From Eutreptiella sp. 'Long Island Sound 2002' (lineage: Eukaryota; Euglenozoa; Euglenophyceae; Eutreptiales; Eutreptiaceae): DNA of 64,000 bases. Of the stretch, positions 1 to 9,445 are shown in pieces (within the stretch, counting starts at the first letter, position 1; each line of letters begins with the position of its first letter). The stretch covers positions 58,250,427 to 58,314,426 of the forward strand of contig OZ038387.1 in assembly GCA_964036045.1 (NCBI GenBank). The letters are read 5' to 3'. The position numbers and the translations under genes were made by a program. The notes under the pieces are model-generated. The model saw only the letters and a program-made list of their open reading frames with translations, made no database searches and was not told where the DNA came from.

Positions 1-1
1 A

Positions 2-1865
2 ACCTGGGCCGTTGCTTTCGGTGTACGTAATGAGGGCTGGTTCTATGTCGATGTACATGGGTCCGGGCAAGCCCCCAAGGCAGGAGCCTTGTATGCACAA
101 CTACGGTGTTGGTGTGACGCTTTGTTGAGGGTAATGATTCCCGATGTGAAACAACGATCCATGGAGAACTGCTATTTGAATTTGCATATCATCACCGTGC
201 CTACCACAGTGACCGTTAGCACCGTCGAGGCACACGTGTTTCAGAATCAAGATTCCTCCGTTATCCGTGAGAAATGGAATGCCGCACTTGAGCTCTCCAT
301 TTTGGACAACAGTCCTATCCGTTCCTGGCACGTCATTGCTTCTCCACAGCATGTTGCAAGCTTCCTGGCCGACCAAAATATTTCTGTTGTCAACAGGGCT
401 TGGGTGGATACAACCAATTTCATGAACGCCTCGTTGTACAGTCATCTGCGGCGAACCTTTCAAAGCGTGGTACACGGCATTTCTTGGCTGCAGCATCACT
501 GCCCAGATGGGAAGTTCTACATGTGCCTGTTGGGGTCCCAAGTTGTCGAAGAAGTTTTTTTGTCTACTGCGAATGCTGGAGCACAACAAGAATTTTGACA
601 TTTTACAGCTGCAGGACCGACTTCGCTCGTTGCGCGCCATTCAGGGTGTGTTTGAGGATCACGTCAATTGGAAGCGGCACAAAAAGCGTTATGCGTCAGA
701 CCGGCTGCGGCCCCACTGTTACACAGAGGACATCCACGTCAAATCAGTCAACCTGGTCCGTATTTGGCGTGCAGCCATTGCTGATGCAGGTACCCTTTTA
801 AACGAGCACCCGCTGCTGAAGGACAAGTGCACTGGTATTTTTGACGAGCTCTTCTCACGAGGCGTCACACTGCTGAAGCCACAGGGTGTGTCCCTGCACA
901 ATGCAATAGAGGCCGAGGATGACCCCTCCATGCTGCAAGAGGATCCACCCAGCACAGGGTTCCCTGGCGCGGAGAACTGTGAGGGAGACCCCATCTTTGA
1001 ATCCTTTCTATCAGTAGGAGGTGGGATGGACAAGAGTGCCGCTTACTTGCGCTGTGGAGATGACCGTGTTGTCCACGTTGCTTAGCGTGTCAATGAATTG
1101 TTCAACAAATCTATTGAAATGCTCTCTGGCGACCGGCGGCGTCGCGTACAGCGCCAATCCAAAGTCCCTAGACAGCTTACAAAATTGGACAACGATGGGG
1201 GCATCATGTATGGAAGCCCGTTCTTGGCTTTGTGTACATTCAAGGAAGGGAACAGCGGGATCACTTCAGCTGCAGCCTTCAGTTTTGTGCAGTGTATGCA
1301 GGATGGGAAAGTAGTTGTGGGCCCGAACATCAGCTGGTTGCAAGAAATCGATGGCGTATCGGTTGTTGGGGAGTTCCTACCTTTCAAAGCGGCAGACGGA
1401 GAGAACCTTGAATGGACTGGCCGATGGGGAACAACACTGCAATTCCCATCGCAGCACATTTGCTTTGTGGACATGAACATCAACCCCAATGGACGTTGGC
1501 AGCTTGCCATGAAGGAGGTGAACGTCTACATCAATAGCACCGCAGGTATTGAAAACTGCCCCCAGTTGCAGGGGACTCCCTACCCCGGTGTCGAACACAC
1601 CAGTCTCAGGCCCTCCCCAAAGATGAAAAACTGCTTGTTCTGCGATGCAGTTGTCTCTATCAAGAAGATGCTGGACCATGTAGCAGCCCATTTGGAACGT
1701 GGGGATCCTATGCCCAATGCGAACAAGGGCGGGGACCATGAAGCCTGTGAACTTTGTGAGCAACAACCACACATCAGAGTAAAGATTAAAAATTCCTGGT
1801 ATGACAGTAAGGGTTGCAGGGTGCAGAAATTGGGACCCTGGGACCTTTGGCAAGCATCAGACTGA
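2..1865 (+). pseudogene. transposase-like gene relic with C-terminal C2H2 finger, open at the left edge
   Basis: The reading frame is open from the window edge to about 560. It then continues in another frame to 1865, so there is a frameshift near the T-run at 556-562, plus one in-frame TAG at 1083-1085. The central part holds the pattern G-S-x-V-V-E-E-x-F, R-M-L-E-H-N, QLQDRL and a later V-x-L-x-x-I-W. This resembles the last acidic block (catalytic E) of RNase H-fold transposases and of large transposase-like ORFs in basidiomycetes; that link is inference from pattern memory. Near the end, CLFCDAV...LDHVAAH is a C-x2-C-x12-H-x3-H zinc finger, followed by a second Cys pair (CELC). The N-terminus is outside the window. 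It is broken and not expected to be active. The family assignment is weak; the decayed coding nature is fairly sure. Confidence 0.45.
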
Positions 1866-1948
1866 AAATTAAAAATTCGTGGTGTGACAGCAGGGGCTGC
1901 AGGGTGCAGAAATTGTGGCGCTGGGACCTGTGCCAAGCATCAATCTAA
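1783..1948 (+). repeat. tandem duplication, two units of about 83 bp
   Basis: The last about 28 codons of the preceding relic are duplicated directly downstream with about 85% identity: both units carry a shared TTAAAAATTC start, GCAGGGTGCAGAAATTG in the middle and CCAAGCATCA at the end. The second unit lies beyond the stop codon. Confidence 0.8.
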
Positions 1949-2599
1949 AAAATACGGGTCACGCAGTGCTTTTTTGCCTAGGTTTTTGTTCAATACAAAA
2001 ACTGTCCCTTTTTTCAGCGGGCAGGTTTGAAATGTGCAAAAAACCCCCAAACTACCCCTTTTTTCGAGGGGGCTGAAAAATTTGGTTAACACCCCCATGT
2101 GCAAAATTTGCATGTCGCCCCCCCCCCCTGGGTTGCACGGTGTTATGCGGTGTTTACCGGCACATCTCACCCGCACGCCGCATCCCCGATTACGGGTTGC
2201 ACGGTGTTATGCGGGTTTGTATATGTGGTATATATGGTATGAGGGATTGTGTAGTGGCAGCCACTGGCAAGTCGCCGTGGTGGCCCGCACCCTCCTCCAA
2301 CCTATGCTAAAAGTGGCTCGGCTAGCGGCGAAAACATGTACGCGAGCGACTGTAAATTCTAAGGGGGCCAACGAAAAGGGGAAGGTCCGACTTGAGTGTG
2401 CTGCAGCAGTGCACCTCATGCGGAACAAGGGGTGGGAAACCCTAATAGATGAGTGTGTCCATAAGGGGGGGGGATGGAAGGGGGACGTGTTGCAGGACAA
2501 CTGTGGGTGGACGTATGCCGCAAGTGGTGGACTAGTTTTAGTGCCATGTGTGTGTTTGCATGGTAGACATGGTGGTTTACTGGGTGTGACCTAAAGCGG
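1949..2599. other. no gene seen; 21-bp direct repeat
   Basis: This stretch has runs of T and C and a perfect 21-bp direct repeat at 2130-2150 and 2194-2214, both starting GGGTTGCACGG. An open frame covers 2034-2594, but its composition gives no protein signal that I can support. It may be the decayed upstream part of the gene relic at 2663. Confidence 0.5.
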
Positions 2600-2662
2600 T
2601 TGAGGGAGGATGATAGTATTGCAATGGGTGAAGCCCATCTACAGTTGTAGTGGGGGAAACTT

Positions 2663-3115
2663 TTGTGGTCCCACTTGTGGATAGACCACACGTATTTTTT
2701 TGCTCGCCAGTGGCGAATCCTCTCCAAATTTGCATGTTTTGCAATGGAGGGGAGCCACCGGCGATTGAAGCGCATGTTGCGCAATAGTGGGGGCCTAAGC
2801 CTCTTGCGGGGCAGGTTGGGCTTGCAGGTGGTTGTGGATAACCACACCATTGATGACAGTCTCCGCCGTGAGGGATGGGATCCCACCAAGCGGAGCATTC
2901 GCGGGCAAGGGCCCATAAGTGTGCAACTCCTTGCCGCTCGAGCACGCCGAAAGGCACTTAGTGACCTAGGCTATGTTAAGACTTTGCAGCAGCGATCCCG
3001 GGCCCGCAAGAGGCGGCGTTGGCATAGGAAACTGTATCAAGAAATGGTATCTCTTGTTTTGCATACCATGTTGTCTTGTGTCTTGTCATGTAGAAATTCA
3101 GCGAACTTAATGTGA
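2663..3115 (+). pseudogene. C-terminal fragment of an unknown, probably transposon-borne protein
   Basis: The 150-residue open frame reads like a true protein end: a hydrophobic/aromatic start (WIDHTYFFARQW), then FACFAMEGSHRRLKRMLR, LLRGRLGLQVVVDNHTIDD, and a very basic tail (RSRARKRRRWHRK). The E-G-S-H-x2-L-K-R block looks like the final helix of an RNase H-fold transposase (for example the KDZ type), but this is inference only. No start or upstream domains are in frame. The frame ends inside a large hairpin (3103-3164), which may mark an element end. Confidence 0.35.
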
Positions 3116-3164
3116 ATTTCGTGCGAATTTTGCACAAAATTCGCACACAATTCACATTAAGTTC
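3103..3164. repeat. long inverted repeat (29-bp stem, 4-nt loop)
   Basis: The left arm 3103-3131 starts GAACTTAATGTG and the right arm 3136-3164 ends CACATTAAGTTC; 27 of 29 positions pair around a GCAC loop. A single-strand hairpin this perfect is rare by chance. It could be a foldback terminus or a transcript end structure. Confidence 0.85.
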
Positions 3165-3426
3165 ACATTCACAAGCTAACAGGGAGGGTGCAAGTTTGGA
3201 CCCATGTGAATAGAAGAAAAATGGGGGCAGTGAGGCTATGGTGCACCAAGGATCGGTCATCCTTGTTTCTGGTACCCTGGGAAATATTTTTCTAGAACTT
3301 TTGGGCACATAGCTACCTTGTAAGAGGGGGCGGGAAGGGGGACTTTATGGCAAAACATGGTCACATTCACACTAGGTTCAACGCCCATTCAAAAGCAACG
3401 TTATCGCCCACCCACAAAGGGTATAA
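3165..3426. other. no gene seen
   Basis: Non-coding spacer between the hairpin and the first truncated LINE copy. I see no supported feature. Confidence 0.5.
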
Positions 3427-3784
3427 ACGGTGTCTGCCGGTCAAGGTGGGGGGGGGGGCTGCAACAGCAACTGGGCGCTATGCCCTTCGGAGGGCCGGTG
3501 CGCGCGCCGGCTCCCTCTTTTGGCGGAGGGGGCGGGGGTCCAACAGGGCCGGGATCAGCGGCGCTGCCACGCGGGGGGCACACATGAGCCGCAGCACGGC
3601 CATGGGAGGGCCTTGGAGGAGGGCACATAGCACGAGGCAGACGTCCTTCCGCCGCGCCGCGACACACCGGGGGGGCAGGGGTGGGATAGGGCAGGCCACA
3701 AGCAGGCTCTAACCCACTAACCCCTACCCCTCCCATCGCAAGAGCGGCCAAGACATTAATAGCCTTCAACCTCACAAATAGTAC
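3427..3784 (+). mobile_element. 5'-truncated LINE 3' end, copy A
   Basis: It aligns with the 3' part of copy D (from about 4328 to 4682): ACAACGG-type start, a G-run, a coding tail, ACGTCCTTCCGCCGCGCC, the CTAACCC-rich segment, then CACAAATAGTAC. The copy lacks all upstream coding sequence, as expected from incomplete reverse transcription. Confidence 0.65.
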
Positions 3785-3927
3785 AGTCCTTCCGCCGCAC
3801 CACGACACATCAGGGGGCCAAGGGTGGGATAGGGCAGGCCACAGGCAAACTCTAACCCGCTAACCCCTAACCCTCCCATCGCAAGAGCGACCAGGACATT
3901 AAAAGCCTTCAACCTCACAAATAGTAT
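3785..3927 (+). mobile_element. 5'-truncated LINE 3' end, copy B
   Basis: It begins inside the 3' untranslated part (GTCCTTCCGCCGC) directly after the terminal AATAGTAC of copy A and runs to its own CACAAATAGTAT. Head-to-tail order. Confidence 0.65.
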
Positions 3928-4043
3928 AGGCAGGCTCTAACCTGCTAACCCCTAAAAAGGCAGGCTCTCACCCGCTTACCCCTAACCCTCCCGTCGCAAG
4001 AGCGGCCACGACATTAAAAGCCTTCAACCTCACAAATAGTATA
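3928..4043 (+). mobile_element. two very short LINE 3' ends, copies C1 and C2
   Basis: A 28-bp piece (AGGCAGGCTCTAACC...) is followed by a fuller 3' end from about 3956 that ends in CACAAATAGTAT at about 4042. Both start in the same GGCAGGCTCT segment. Confidence 0.55.
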
Positions 4044-4682
4044 TTCCGGGGGGGCCGTGGCGGCGATGTCCGCCGCTCGGGCGGGGCAGGACCCCCCCCC
4101 CTCCAGGGGCAGTCACAGGGCATCAAGGAGAGTCCCTCCCCCCCTCCCCCCCACAGAAGAGGGCGCAGCGGGCGGGGGGAAAAAGGGTGGGGCAGCCGCG
4201 GCGCCCCATGCAAACCCCGTGCGATGAGCACGGGGCCCCAGCGTGCAAGTCATGCAAGGGGCACAGGGGGGTGCGGCATTGCTATAGCCGCCATCACGAG
4301 GGGCATCCCAGGGTGTTGGGGGGAGGACAACGGCGCCTACCGGTTCAGCAAGGGGGGCTACAGCAGCAAGCGGGCGTGCTGCCCTCTGGAGGGTCGGCGC
4401 TCGTGCCAGCCCCCGTTACCGGGGGGGAGGGGGGAGGCCCAGCAGGGCAGGGGACGGCGGCGTCGCCCCGAGGCGGCACACAGGGCCCAGATTAGGGCCA
4501 CGGGAGGGCCTCCGGGGAGGGCACATAGCCACAGGGCGACGTCCTTCCGCCGCGCCGCGACATACCGGGGGGCCGGGGATGGGATAGGGCAGGCTTCAGG
4601 CAGGCTCTAACCCGCTAACCCCTAACCCTCCCGTCGCAAGAGCGGCTAGGACATTAAAAGCCATCAACCTCACAAATAGTAT
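4044..4682 (+). mobile_element. 5'-truncated LINE 3' end, copy D, with Cys/His module
   Basis: This 639-bp copy contains the end of the element's last ORF. One frame (4187-4495) encodes a Cys/His module, CDEHGAPACKSCKGHRG then RHCYSRHHEGHP, that is C-x2-H-x4-C-x2-C. After the stop comes about 190 bp of untranslated sequence ending CACAAATAGTAT. The first 280 bp match 5354-5650 of copy F. A binding role for RNA or DNA is inferred from the spacing; C-terminal zinc modules are usual in LINE proteins. Confidence 0.6.
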
Positions 4683-4741
4683 AACCCTACCGTCGCAAGA
4701 GCGGCTAGGACATTAAAAACCTCCAAACACACAAATAGTAT
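4683..4741 (+). mobile_element. shortest LINE 3' end, copy E (59 bp)
   Basis: It starts AACCCTACCGTCGCAAGAGC and ends ACACAAATAGTAT, identical in layout to the last 60 bp of copies B, C2 and D. Confidence 0.65.
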
Positions 4742-5650
4742 ATGCGGGCGTGGCTGCAACCTGCGCCGCCGGCCGGGGCCGAACCGGCCGAACCAGCGGT
4801 GGCTTCACCGCCCGTGCGGGATCCGCCGCGCGGCCGCAAGCGCCCCCGCTCGCGGTCCTCGTCACAGGAGCGAGCGACGCGAAGTGCACGCACGGCGTCG
4901 CGCGAGTGCGCGCGCCACCCGGGGGAACCCCCAGACCCCCCACCTTGCGTCTTGATCGGGGGGGCACACAGCCTGAGCGGCTCAGGTATGTTGGATGGGT
5001 GGGGGGAGCTGCGGCGGCCCTTGCCGCCCGCCCCCCTCCCTCCCCCCGAGGGGAGCGCCAGGGCAGGGGGGGGCAACGGGGGGTCGGCTGCGGGCGCCAC
5101 AGGCGCCGGTAGGCCGCCCGGGCGGCCGCAAAGCGGTGGGGGGGGCGTCATGTCCCCGTCCCCCCCCTCTGCCTCTCCCCCCTCCTCCTTCCAAGGGCTA
5201 GCGGACGTTTTTGGGGCCATTTCCCGCCAGCTGATGGTTGCCTGGGCGGGGGTCCCGGCCTCCGGGGTGGGCACAGGCCGCCCCCCAGGGGTGACGGGCT
5301 CCTCTACAGGGGGGGGGGGGGGGCAGGAGAATCCGATCGACCCCCACCCCACAGGGGACGGCTCCGGGGGGGCCGTGGCGGCGACGTCCGCCGCTCGGGC
5401 AGGGCAGGACCCCCCCCCCCCGGGGCAGTCACAGGGCATCAGGGAGACTCCCTGCCCCCCTCCCCCCCACAGAAGAGGGCGCAGCGGGCGGGGGGGGAAA
5501 GGGTGGGGCAGCCGCGGCGCCCCATGCAAACCCTGTGCGATGAGCACAGGGCCCCAGCGTGCAAGTCATGCAAGGGGCACAGGGGGCTGCGGCATTGCTG
5601 CAACCGCCATCACGAGGGGCATCCCAGGGTGTTGGGGGGAGGACAACGGT
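4742..5650 (+). mobile_element. longest truncated LINE copy F, lacking its 3' end
   Basis: GC-rich copy starting directly after the ATAGTAT end of copy E. One frame is open from 4742 to 5659 (Arg/Ser and Pro/Gly/Ala-rich, with RGRKRPRSRSSSQE near residue 30). The Cys/His module (LCDEHRAPACKSCKGHRG, RHCCNRHH) is in a different frame at about 5525-5620, so a frameshift lies between. At about 5650 the sequence leaves the family and the expected CACAAATAGTAT end is missing. Which parts are truly coded is uncertain because C-runs make the frame unreliable. Confidence 0.55.
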
Positions 5651-5759
5651 GCATGCTGATGAAGGTGATGCTGCAGAGGGTGAGACCCACAGCAAGCGGG
5701 TTGCGCTGCAGTAGAGGGGTATGCAACTGAATGCTCAATAGCGGGCTTGACATGATGGA

Positions 5760-6641
5760 GTGGTGTTGTCTGTGGGAGGGGATGTGGCAGTGCCTGGCGG
5801 TGCGGATGCTGTCAACACAGACGCTGCCATGGGCAAAGGGCTAGACGAGCGATGGCTGCAGCGCGAAAAAGCAGCGGTGCCAGCTGGATTTGAGATACAC
5901 CCGATGGAGCGCATGCTGTTCCGCTCTCCAAGAGTTACGTTCGGGTCGCCTGTGAATGGGGCCTTTGAGGACGCCTTGGACATCCGGTCTGCCATCATAG
6001 CTGAGAGGTTTCGTACCCGGTGGTCGCAGGAGTTCAGGGACACTGTGCGTTATATGTCGTAATCTGGGGAGTCTCTGGTACAGTTGGCCGCCTCTTTGCG
6101 CATGATCATGGCGTTGGATAGTGTGGATCGTATGACAATATACCGCCCTGCCACTGATAGTGAGGCTCGGACGACCGTGTATGAGAAAGACCACATTGAA
6201 AAGACACTGCCTGGACGGGAGGCCGTGTACCTGACTTCTCGCCCGGTGAAAACGTACGACGGCACGGAAGTGGCTATGTGGGCAATTGAGGTGCGACAAG
6301 GACGCATGCGAAGCCTGTCGGATCCCAACGTGAAATTCCTGAAGTTGATGCCACACAGTGACGGCACCAAGGTTTGTCGAGCGAAAAAGCAACAGGTCCC
6401 CCAGGGCCTTGTGGCGGTGCAGGCCAAAAAAGAGTCTATCGCGGCCGTTATGAAGGATTTCCAGGCTAAAGGGGAGAGACAGACCGCGGTGGAGGGCTTC
6501 GTGCCTAGTGCGGCGGTGTTCTTTGTGGAGGCGACGCCCGACCTCGTGGCGGCAAATATCCCCAAGCACACATTGACGCCTTACTTTGCGGTTCTGACTG
6601 TGGAGGAGTGGGCTAGCAGCAGTGCAGGCACCAGAAAGTGA
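5760..6641 (+). pseudogene. unknown protein gene broken by one TAA
   Basis: A single frame runs from about 5745 to the TGA at 6639-6641, interrupted only by TAA at 6060-6062. The base composition is more balanced than the LINE array on its left. The product is hydrophilic and soluble-looking: an acidic/basic mix with the blocks GFEIHPMERMLFRSPRVTFG, VYEKDHIEKTLPGREAVYL and EVAMWAIEVRQGRM. No signal peptide or membrane segment is visible. I do not recognise the family. The good codon structure on both sides of the stop suggests a recently inactivated gene or a mis-called base. It could be a transposon accessory protein, since everything around it is mobile DNA. Confidence 0.45.
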
Positions 6642-6873
6642 TACAGGCAGTGATAGGCCTATAGCTATCTGCCACCGGCGACGGCAAATGCGTAATGCGC
6701 CGATGGACATACCGGACCCAGAGCCAGACTAGTAGCAGACAGTCAGCCGAGACAAAGTGTATCATTGTGACCCACGAACCGGCTCAACCTTGCAATAGTC
6801 ACCTCAAGAACTGCCACTGGTATAAACTGCATTTCAGTGAATTACCCCCGTTGCGGGGCAATTGGCAACTGGC
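6642..6873. other. no gene seen
   Basis: Spacer between the broken gene and the (CA)n tract; no supported feature. Confidence 0.4.
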
Positions 6874-6900
6874 GCACACACACACACACACACACACACA
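6874..6900. repeat. (CA)n microsatellite, 27 bp
   Basis: Perfect CA repeat immediately 5' of the LINE fragment at 6901. The same repeat follows that fragment on its 3' side. Confidence 0.95.
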
Positions 6901-7625
6901 GCAGCAGCTCTCACAGCCTCTCACAGCAGCTTCGGCAGTACCCGTACCACCAACTGGTGGGACCCCTCCCCAAACCGGAAGACAAGGGGTTACTTCTTTT
7001 ACGCACCCCCAAGAAGGTGGAATGGCAATGGGAAATGCCCTTTTTAGCAGACCTGCTGCGATGGCTGAGGGAACTACACTGGGCCCCAGAACCTGGCACA
7101 GTAACGTTCCTGGAACTCGCGCTGGACTTTGAAGAGTTTGCGCAACGCACTCTCCCACACGCACCACAGGCGAAGTTCAAAGGCACAACTCTCTCACTAC
7201 AGGAGAGAGGTCGGGTCTTGCGACTGGCAATGGCAAATGCGCAGCGCCTGGTCACCAAAGGCCACCTGCATCCTGCGCGTGTGGTTACACGCTGCAGCTC
7301 TTTAGTCCCTCTGGGGGGGCCAGCACTTTGCGGCCTGAACAACCGCCCCTATTTTACTTGCCGCAGTGCCATGAGCACACACATTCAGCAGTTAGCAGCA
7401 TACTGTGTGCGCACGTGGGCCACCAAGGTTGGTCTCAACAGAATACACAAACTGCGCCCATACACACATAGGCCACGCAGAACTGCGCAGGAAGTGGAGG
7501 AGCATCGACTGCAGCGTGCACTCCAGGGGAATCTGCAGTTGGGACTGGCTCCGTCCTCGGAACAGACCACTTTTGCCAAAGGGGGGGGGGCTGCTCCTCC
7601 TTTGCAGCTGATTTTTTCCCTGTGA
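6901..7625 (+). pseudogene. LINE pol C-terminal region, fragment 1
   Basis: The in-frame product contains LLRTPKKVEWQW, LRELHWAPEPG, VTFLELALDFEEFA, LSLQERGRVLRLAM and GGPALCGLNNRPYF. The order Trp-rich start, FLELALDFE, ERxxxL and GLxxRP resembles the region after the RT/RNase H of algal and dinoflagellate-type LINEs. This is recognised from pattern, without a search. It ends with TGA at 7623-7625. The next coding part (7622-8221) is in another frame, so a frameshift sits near the G-run at 7580-7590. No RT catalytic motif is included. The first codons are the microsatellite itself read as Thr-His repeats and should not be counted as protein. Confidence 0.5.
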
Positions 7626-8221
7626 TAGGGGATGGGAAGCTTCCACAGCGCCCCTATACTGGAACACGCAGGCGCGCGAACACACACAGGGCGCCACAAC
7701 CAGCGCCGCCGGCTGATTCGTCTCAGTGCGCCCAGCACTCGGCTACCGCGTGCACGACCTGCAAAAGACTTCGGCGCACGGCTGAGGCATGCTGTGCGCT
7801 GGGACACCACGCTGATGACCACATAGCACGCAAGCCACAACTGCAGCTATGCCCACTGCATGGCCTACCACCATGCCCGAAGTGCACACTCAAGCAAAGG
7901 GGAGTGCGCCACTGCTGTCAGCGGGGACACCATAAAGTGTGCACCCCAGTGCCTATGCGCCGGAAGCGCCCACTTACACAGTTGCAACTGCCCAACAAAC
8001 GACCATACCCGCAAGGGCCTGCACGTATCTCCACGGGTCTGCTGAGGTCCCCACACCAACCCCCCACCCCTCCAGCCCCCAAACGCAGGAGGCCGAAATC
8101 ACCCCCCCCTCCGTCCCCGCCAGCCCCAGTTCCACGGGGGCTGGAGGAGACCGTGGCCGAGGATGTCGCACGCCCGCTTTTCGTGACAAGGCACGGGAGA
8201 GCAAACACTCTGGATACCTAG
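7622..8221 (+). pseudogene. LINE pol C-terminal region, fragment 2, with Cys/His module
   Basis: The 199-residue frame carries C-x2-C early (CTTCKRL) and then CPLHGLPPCPKCTLKQRG, VRHCCQRGHH. This is the same C-x2-H-x4-C-x2-C...RG-x-RHC layout as in the LINE array at 4187-4300 and 5525-5620. A Pro-rich basic tail follows (PKRRRPKSPPPPSPP), then the stop at 8219-8221. It continues fragment 1 after a frameshift. The shared module ties two otherwise different LINE families together. The function is probably nucleic-acid binding; metal binding is inferred from spacing only. Confidence 0.5.
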
Positions 8222-8228
8222 CCAGCAA

Positions 8229-8344
8229 AATACAGAGGTTCTGATTCCGCAGAAGGGAGGGAAACAACGTCACAAAGAGGCCTCAGCAGACCTGAGCCAA
8301 ATGAGGCGTCCAGCCCCACGCTGCACAAGGATCCACCTCTAAAA
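8229..8344 (+). repeat. LINE 3' untranslated repeat, first copy
   Basis: It starts CAGAGGTTCTGATTCCGCAG and ends AAAAGTACAGAT before the CA tract. It matches 8478-8599, about 250 bp downstream. Confidence 0.7.
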
Positions 8345-8351
8345 GTACAGA

Positions 8352-8352
<1 letters not shown>

Positions 8353-8411
<59 letters not shown>

Positions 8412-8423
8412 ACACACACACAC
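8353..8423. repeat. (CA)n microsatellite, 71 bp
   Basis: CA repeat with one ACATACA interruption at 8406-8408. Confidence 0.95.
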
Positions 8424-8477
8424 TTTTTCTGGGGGCACACGGAAGGGCCAGCTCCGAGGTTACCTAACCGTACACAC

Positions 8478-8599
8478 ACAGAGGTTCTGATTCCGCAGAA
8501 GGGATGGATCACAGGCGCAAAGAGGCGACAGCAGACTGAGCCGAATACACCTGCCATCCCATGGCTGCATATGGATCTACCTCGTAAATAGTATAGATC
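8478..8599 (+). mobile_element. second, shorter copy of the same LINE 3' end
   Basis: It begins CAGAGGTTCTGATTCCGCAG directly after GTACACACA and ends AAATAGTATAGAT followed by CACACACA. Like the first copy it is inserted between CA repeats. Its AAATAGTATA end is the same as the terminus of the LINE array at 3.4-4.7 kb. Confidence 0.6.
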
Positions 8600-8626
8600 A
8601 CACACACACACACGCGCGCGCGCGCA
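8600..8626. repeat. (CA)n/(CG)n microsatellite
   Basis: CA repeat passing into a CG repeat; marks the 3' side of the short LINE copy. Confidence 0.9.
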
Positions 8627-8866
8627 TGCACGCTCACATCCCGAAGCTGCGGCTTCTCTTTCCACAGCTGCCAGTGGTCACTCTTTGTGATCACAGTTCA
8701 ATTCTGATCCCAGAATGGTATATTTTGCATATTTACTAGACAGGACAGCATATCTCATAGTCACAGAATATTACCAAAACGCGTGAGCATAAAGTGAACG
8801 TAATGGCCCAAATGGGGTTTCTCGACGCTTGGTTAGGACGACGAAGAGCCCGGGGATACCACAGGG
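8627..8866. other. no gene seen
   Basis: AT-balanced spacer; no supported feature. Confidence 0.4.
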
Positions 8867-9445
8867 GTGGGGGTCTTACACGAACAACGGCGGATAGACA
8901 GAATACACCTCAGCCACCCCTTGGGAAATTTGGTGAAGGCAGTTTTTACCACCCCAGTCAGGGGATCAGAGCGCACAACGGTCATCACGAAAGTGTGCCC
9001 CACTCTACCATCCAAGTCATCCAACATCTGGAGATTTCCATCATACCTGCTGCACAATGATACCTTTCACAGCAGGATGCAGTCCATTTTTCAGGAGGCC
9101 AGGGGCCTGCACGGGGCGGTCTGGTGGGAGCAGGCCAAGGTGCTTGCTCAGGACACCGCCAAATACACAAGGGGGTGGACGAGGGGAATCCTGCAAAGGG
9201 AACTGGCCACGTTGTCCACAGAAGGCCTCTGTTCCGACGCGGTGCACATTTTACATGACATGGGAGTGGACAATCCGTCACCCATAACCGGCTTCCACAA
9301 ACTCCCAAGGGCCGTGCAGGAGGGGAACAGTGAAATCCAAGACGTAGAGCGAAGAGACCTGCTACGAAAATCGCTCACACCATCACCTGAATTGCCGGAA
9401 ACCAAAACAGAGTTCAAGGAAACCAAAACAGAGTTCAGGCATTGA
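8867..9445 (+). pseudogene. LINE fragment: end of the endonuclease and the linker before RT
   Basis: The start RRIDRIHLSHPL matches the R-x-D motif of the AP-type endonuclease of LINEs. After a short stretch where S-D-H is expected but not readable comes WRFPSYLLHNDTFHS, a typical linker start (W-R-hydrophobic-P), then WWEQAKVLAQDTAKYTRGW. The Lys-rich end shows an 18-bp tandem duplication (two ETKTEF units, about 9399-9438). The frame ends at TGA 9443-9445 before any RT motif. It is a relic of a third LINE insertion and is not continuous with the fragment at 6.9-8.2 kb, whose domains come from the other end of the element. Confidence 0.5.

Larger units (their letters stand above)
6901..8352 (+). 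mobile_element. 5'-truncated LINE fragment between two (CA)n tracts
   Basis: This 1.45-kb piece holds the C-terminal coding part and 3' untranslated part of a LINE. It is bounded by (CA)n at 6874-6900 and 8353-8423. The 3' end is AGTACAGAT before the repeat. Lack of upstream RT sequence and a sharp start right after the microsatellite fit 5' truncation at an (AC)n target. Confidence 0.55.

Noticed and set aside
2130-2214. 21-bp direct repeat as target-site duplication of an insertion
   Set aside because: Only 43 bp lie between the copies and they have no element-like ends.
3700-4640. CTAACCC-rich segments as telomeric repeats
   Set aside because: They occur once per LINE copy inside a longer conserved 3' end and are not tandem CCCTAA units.
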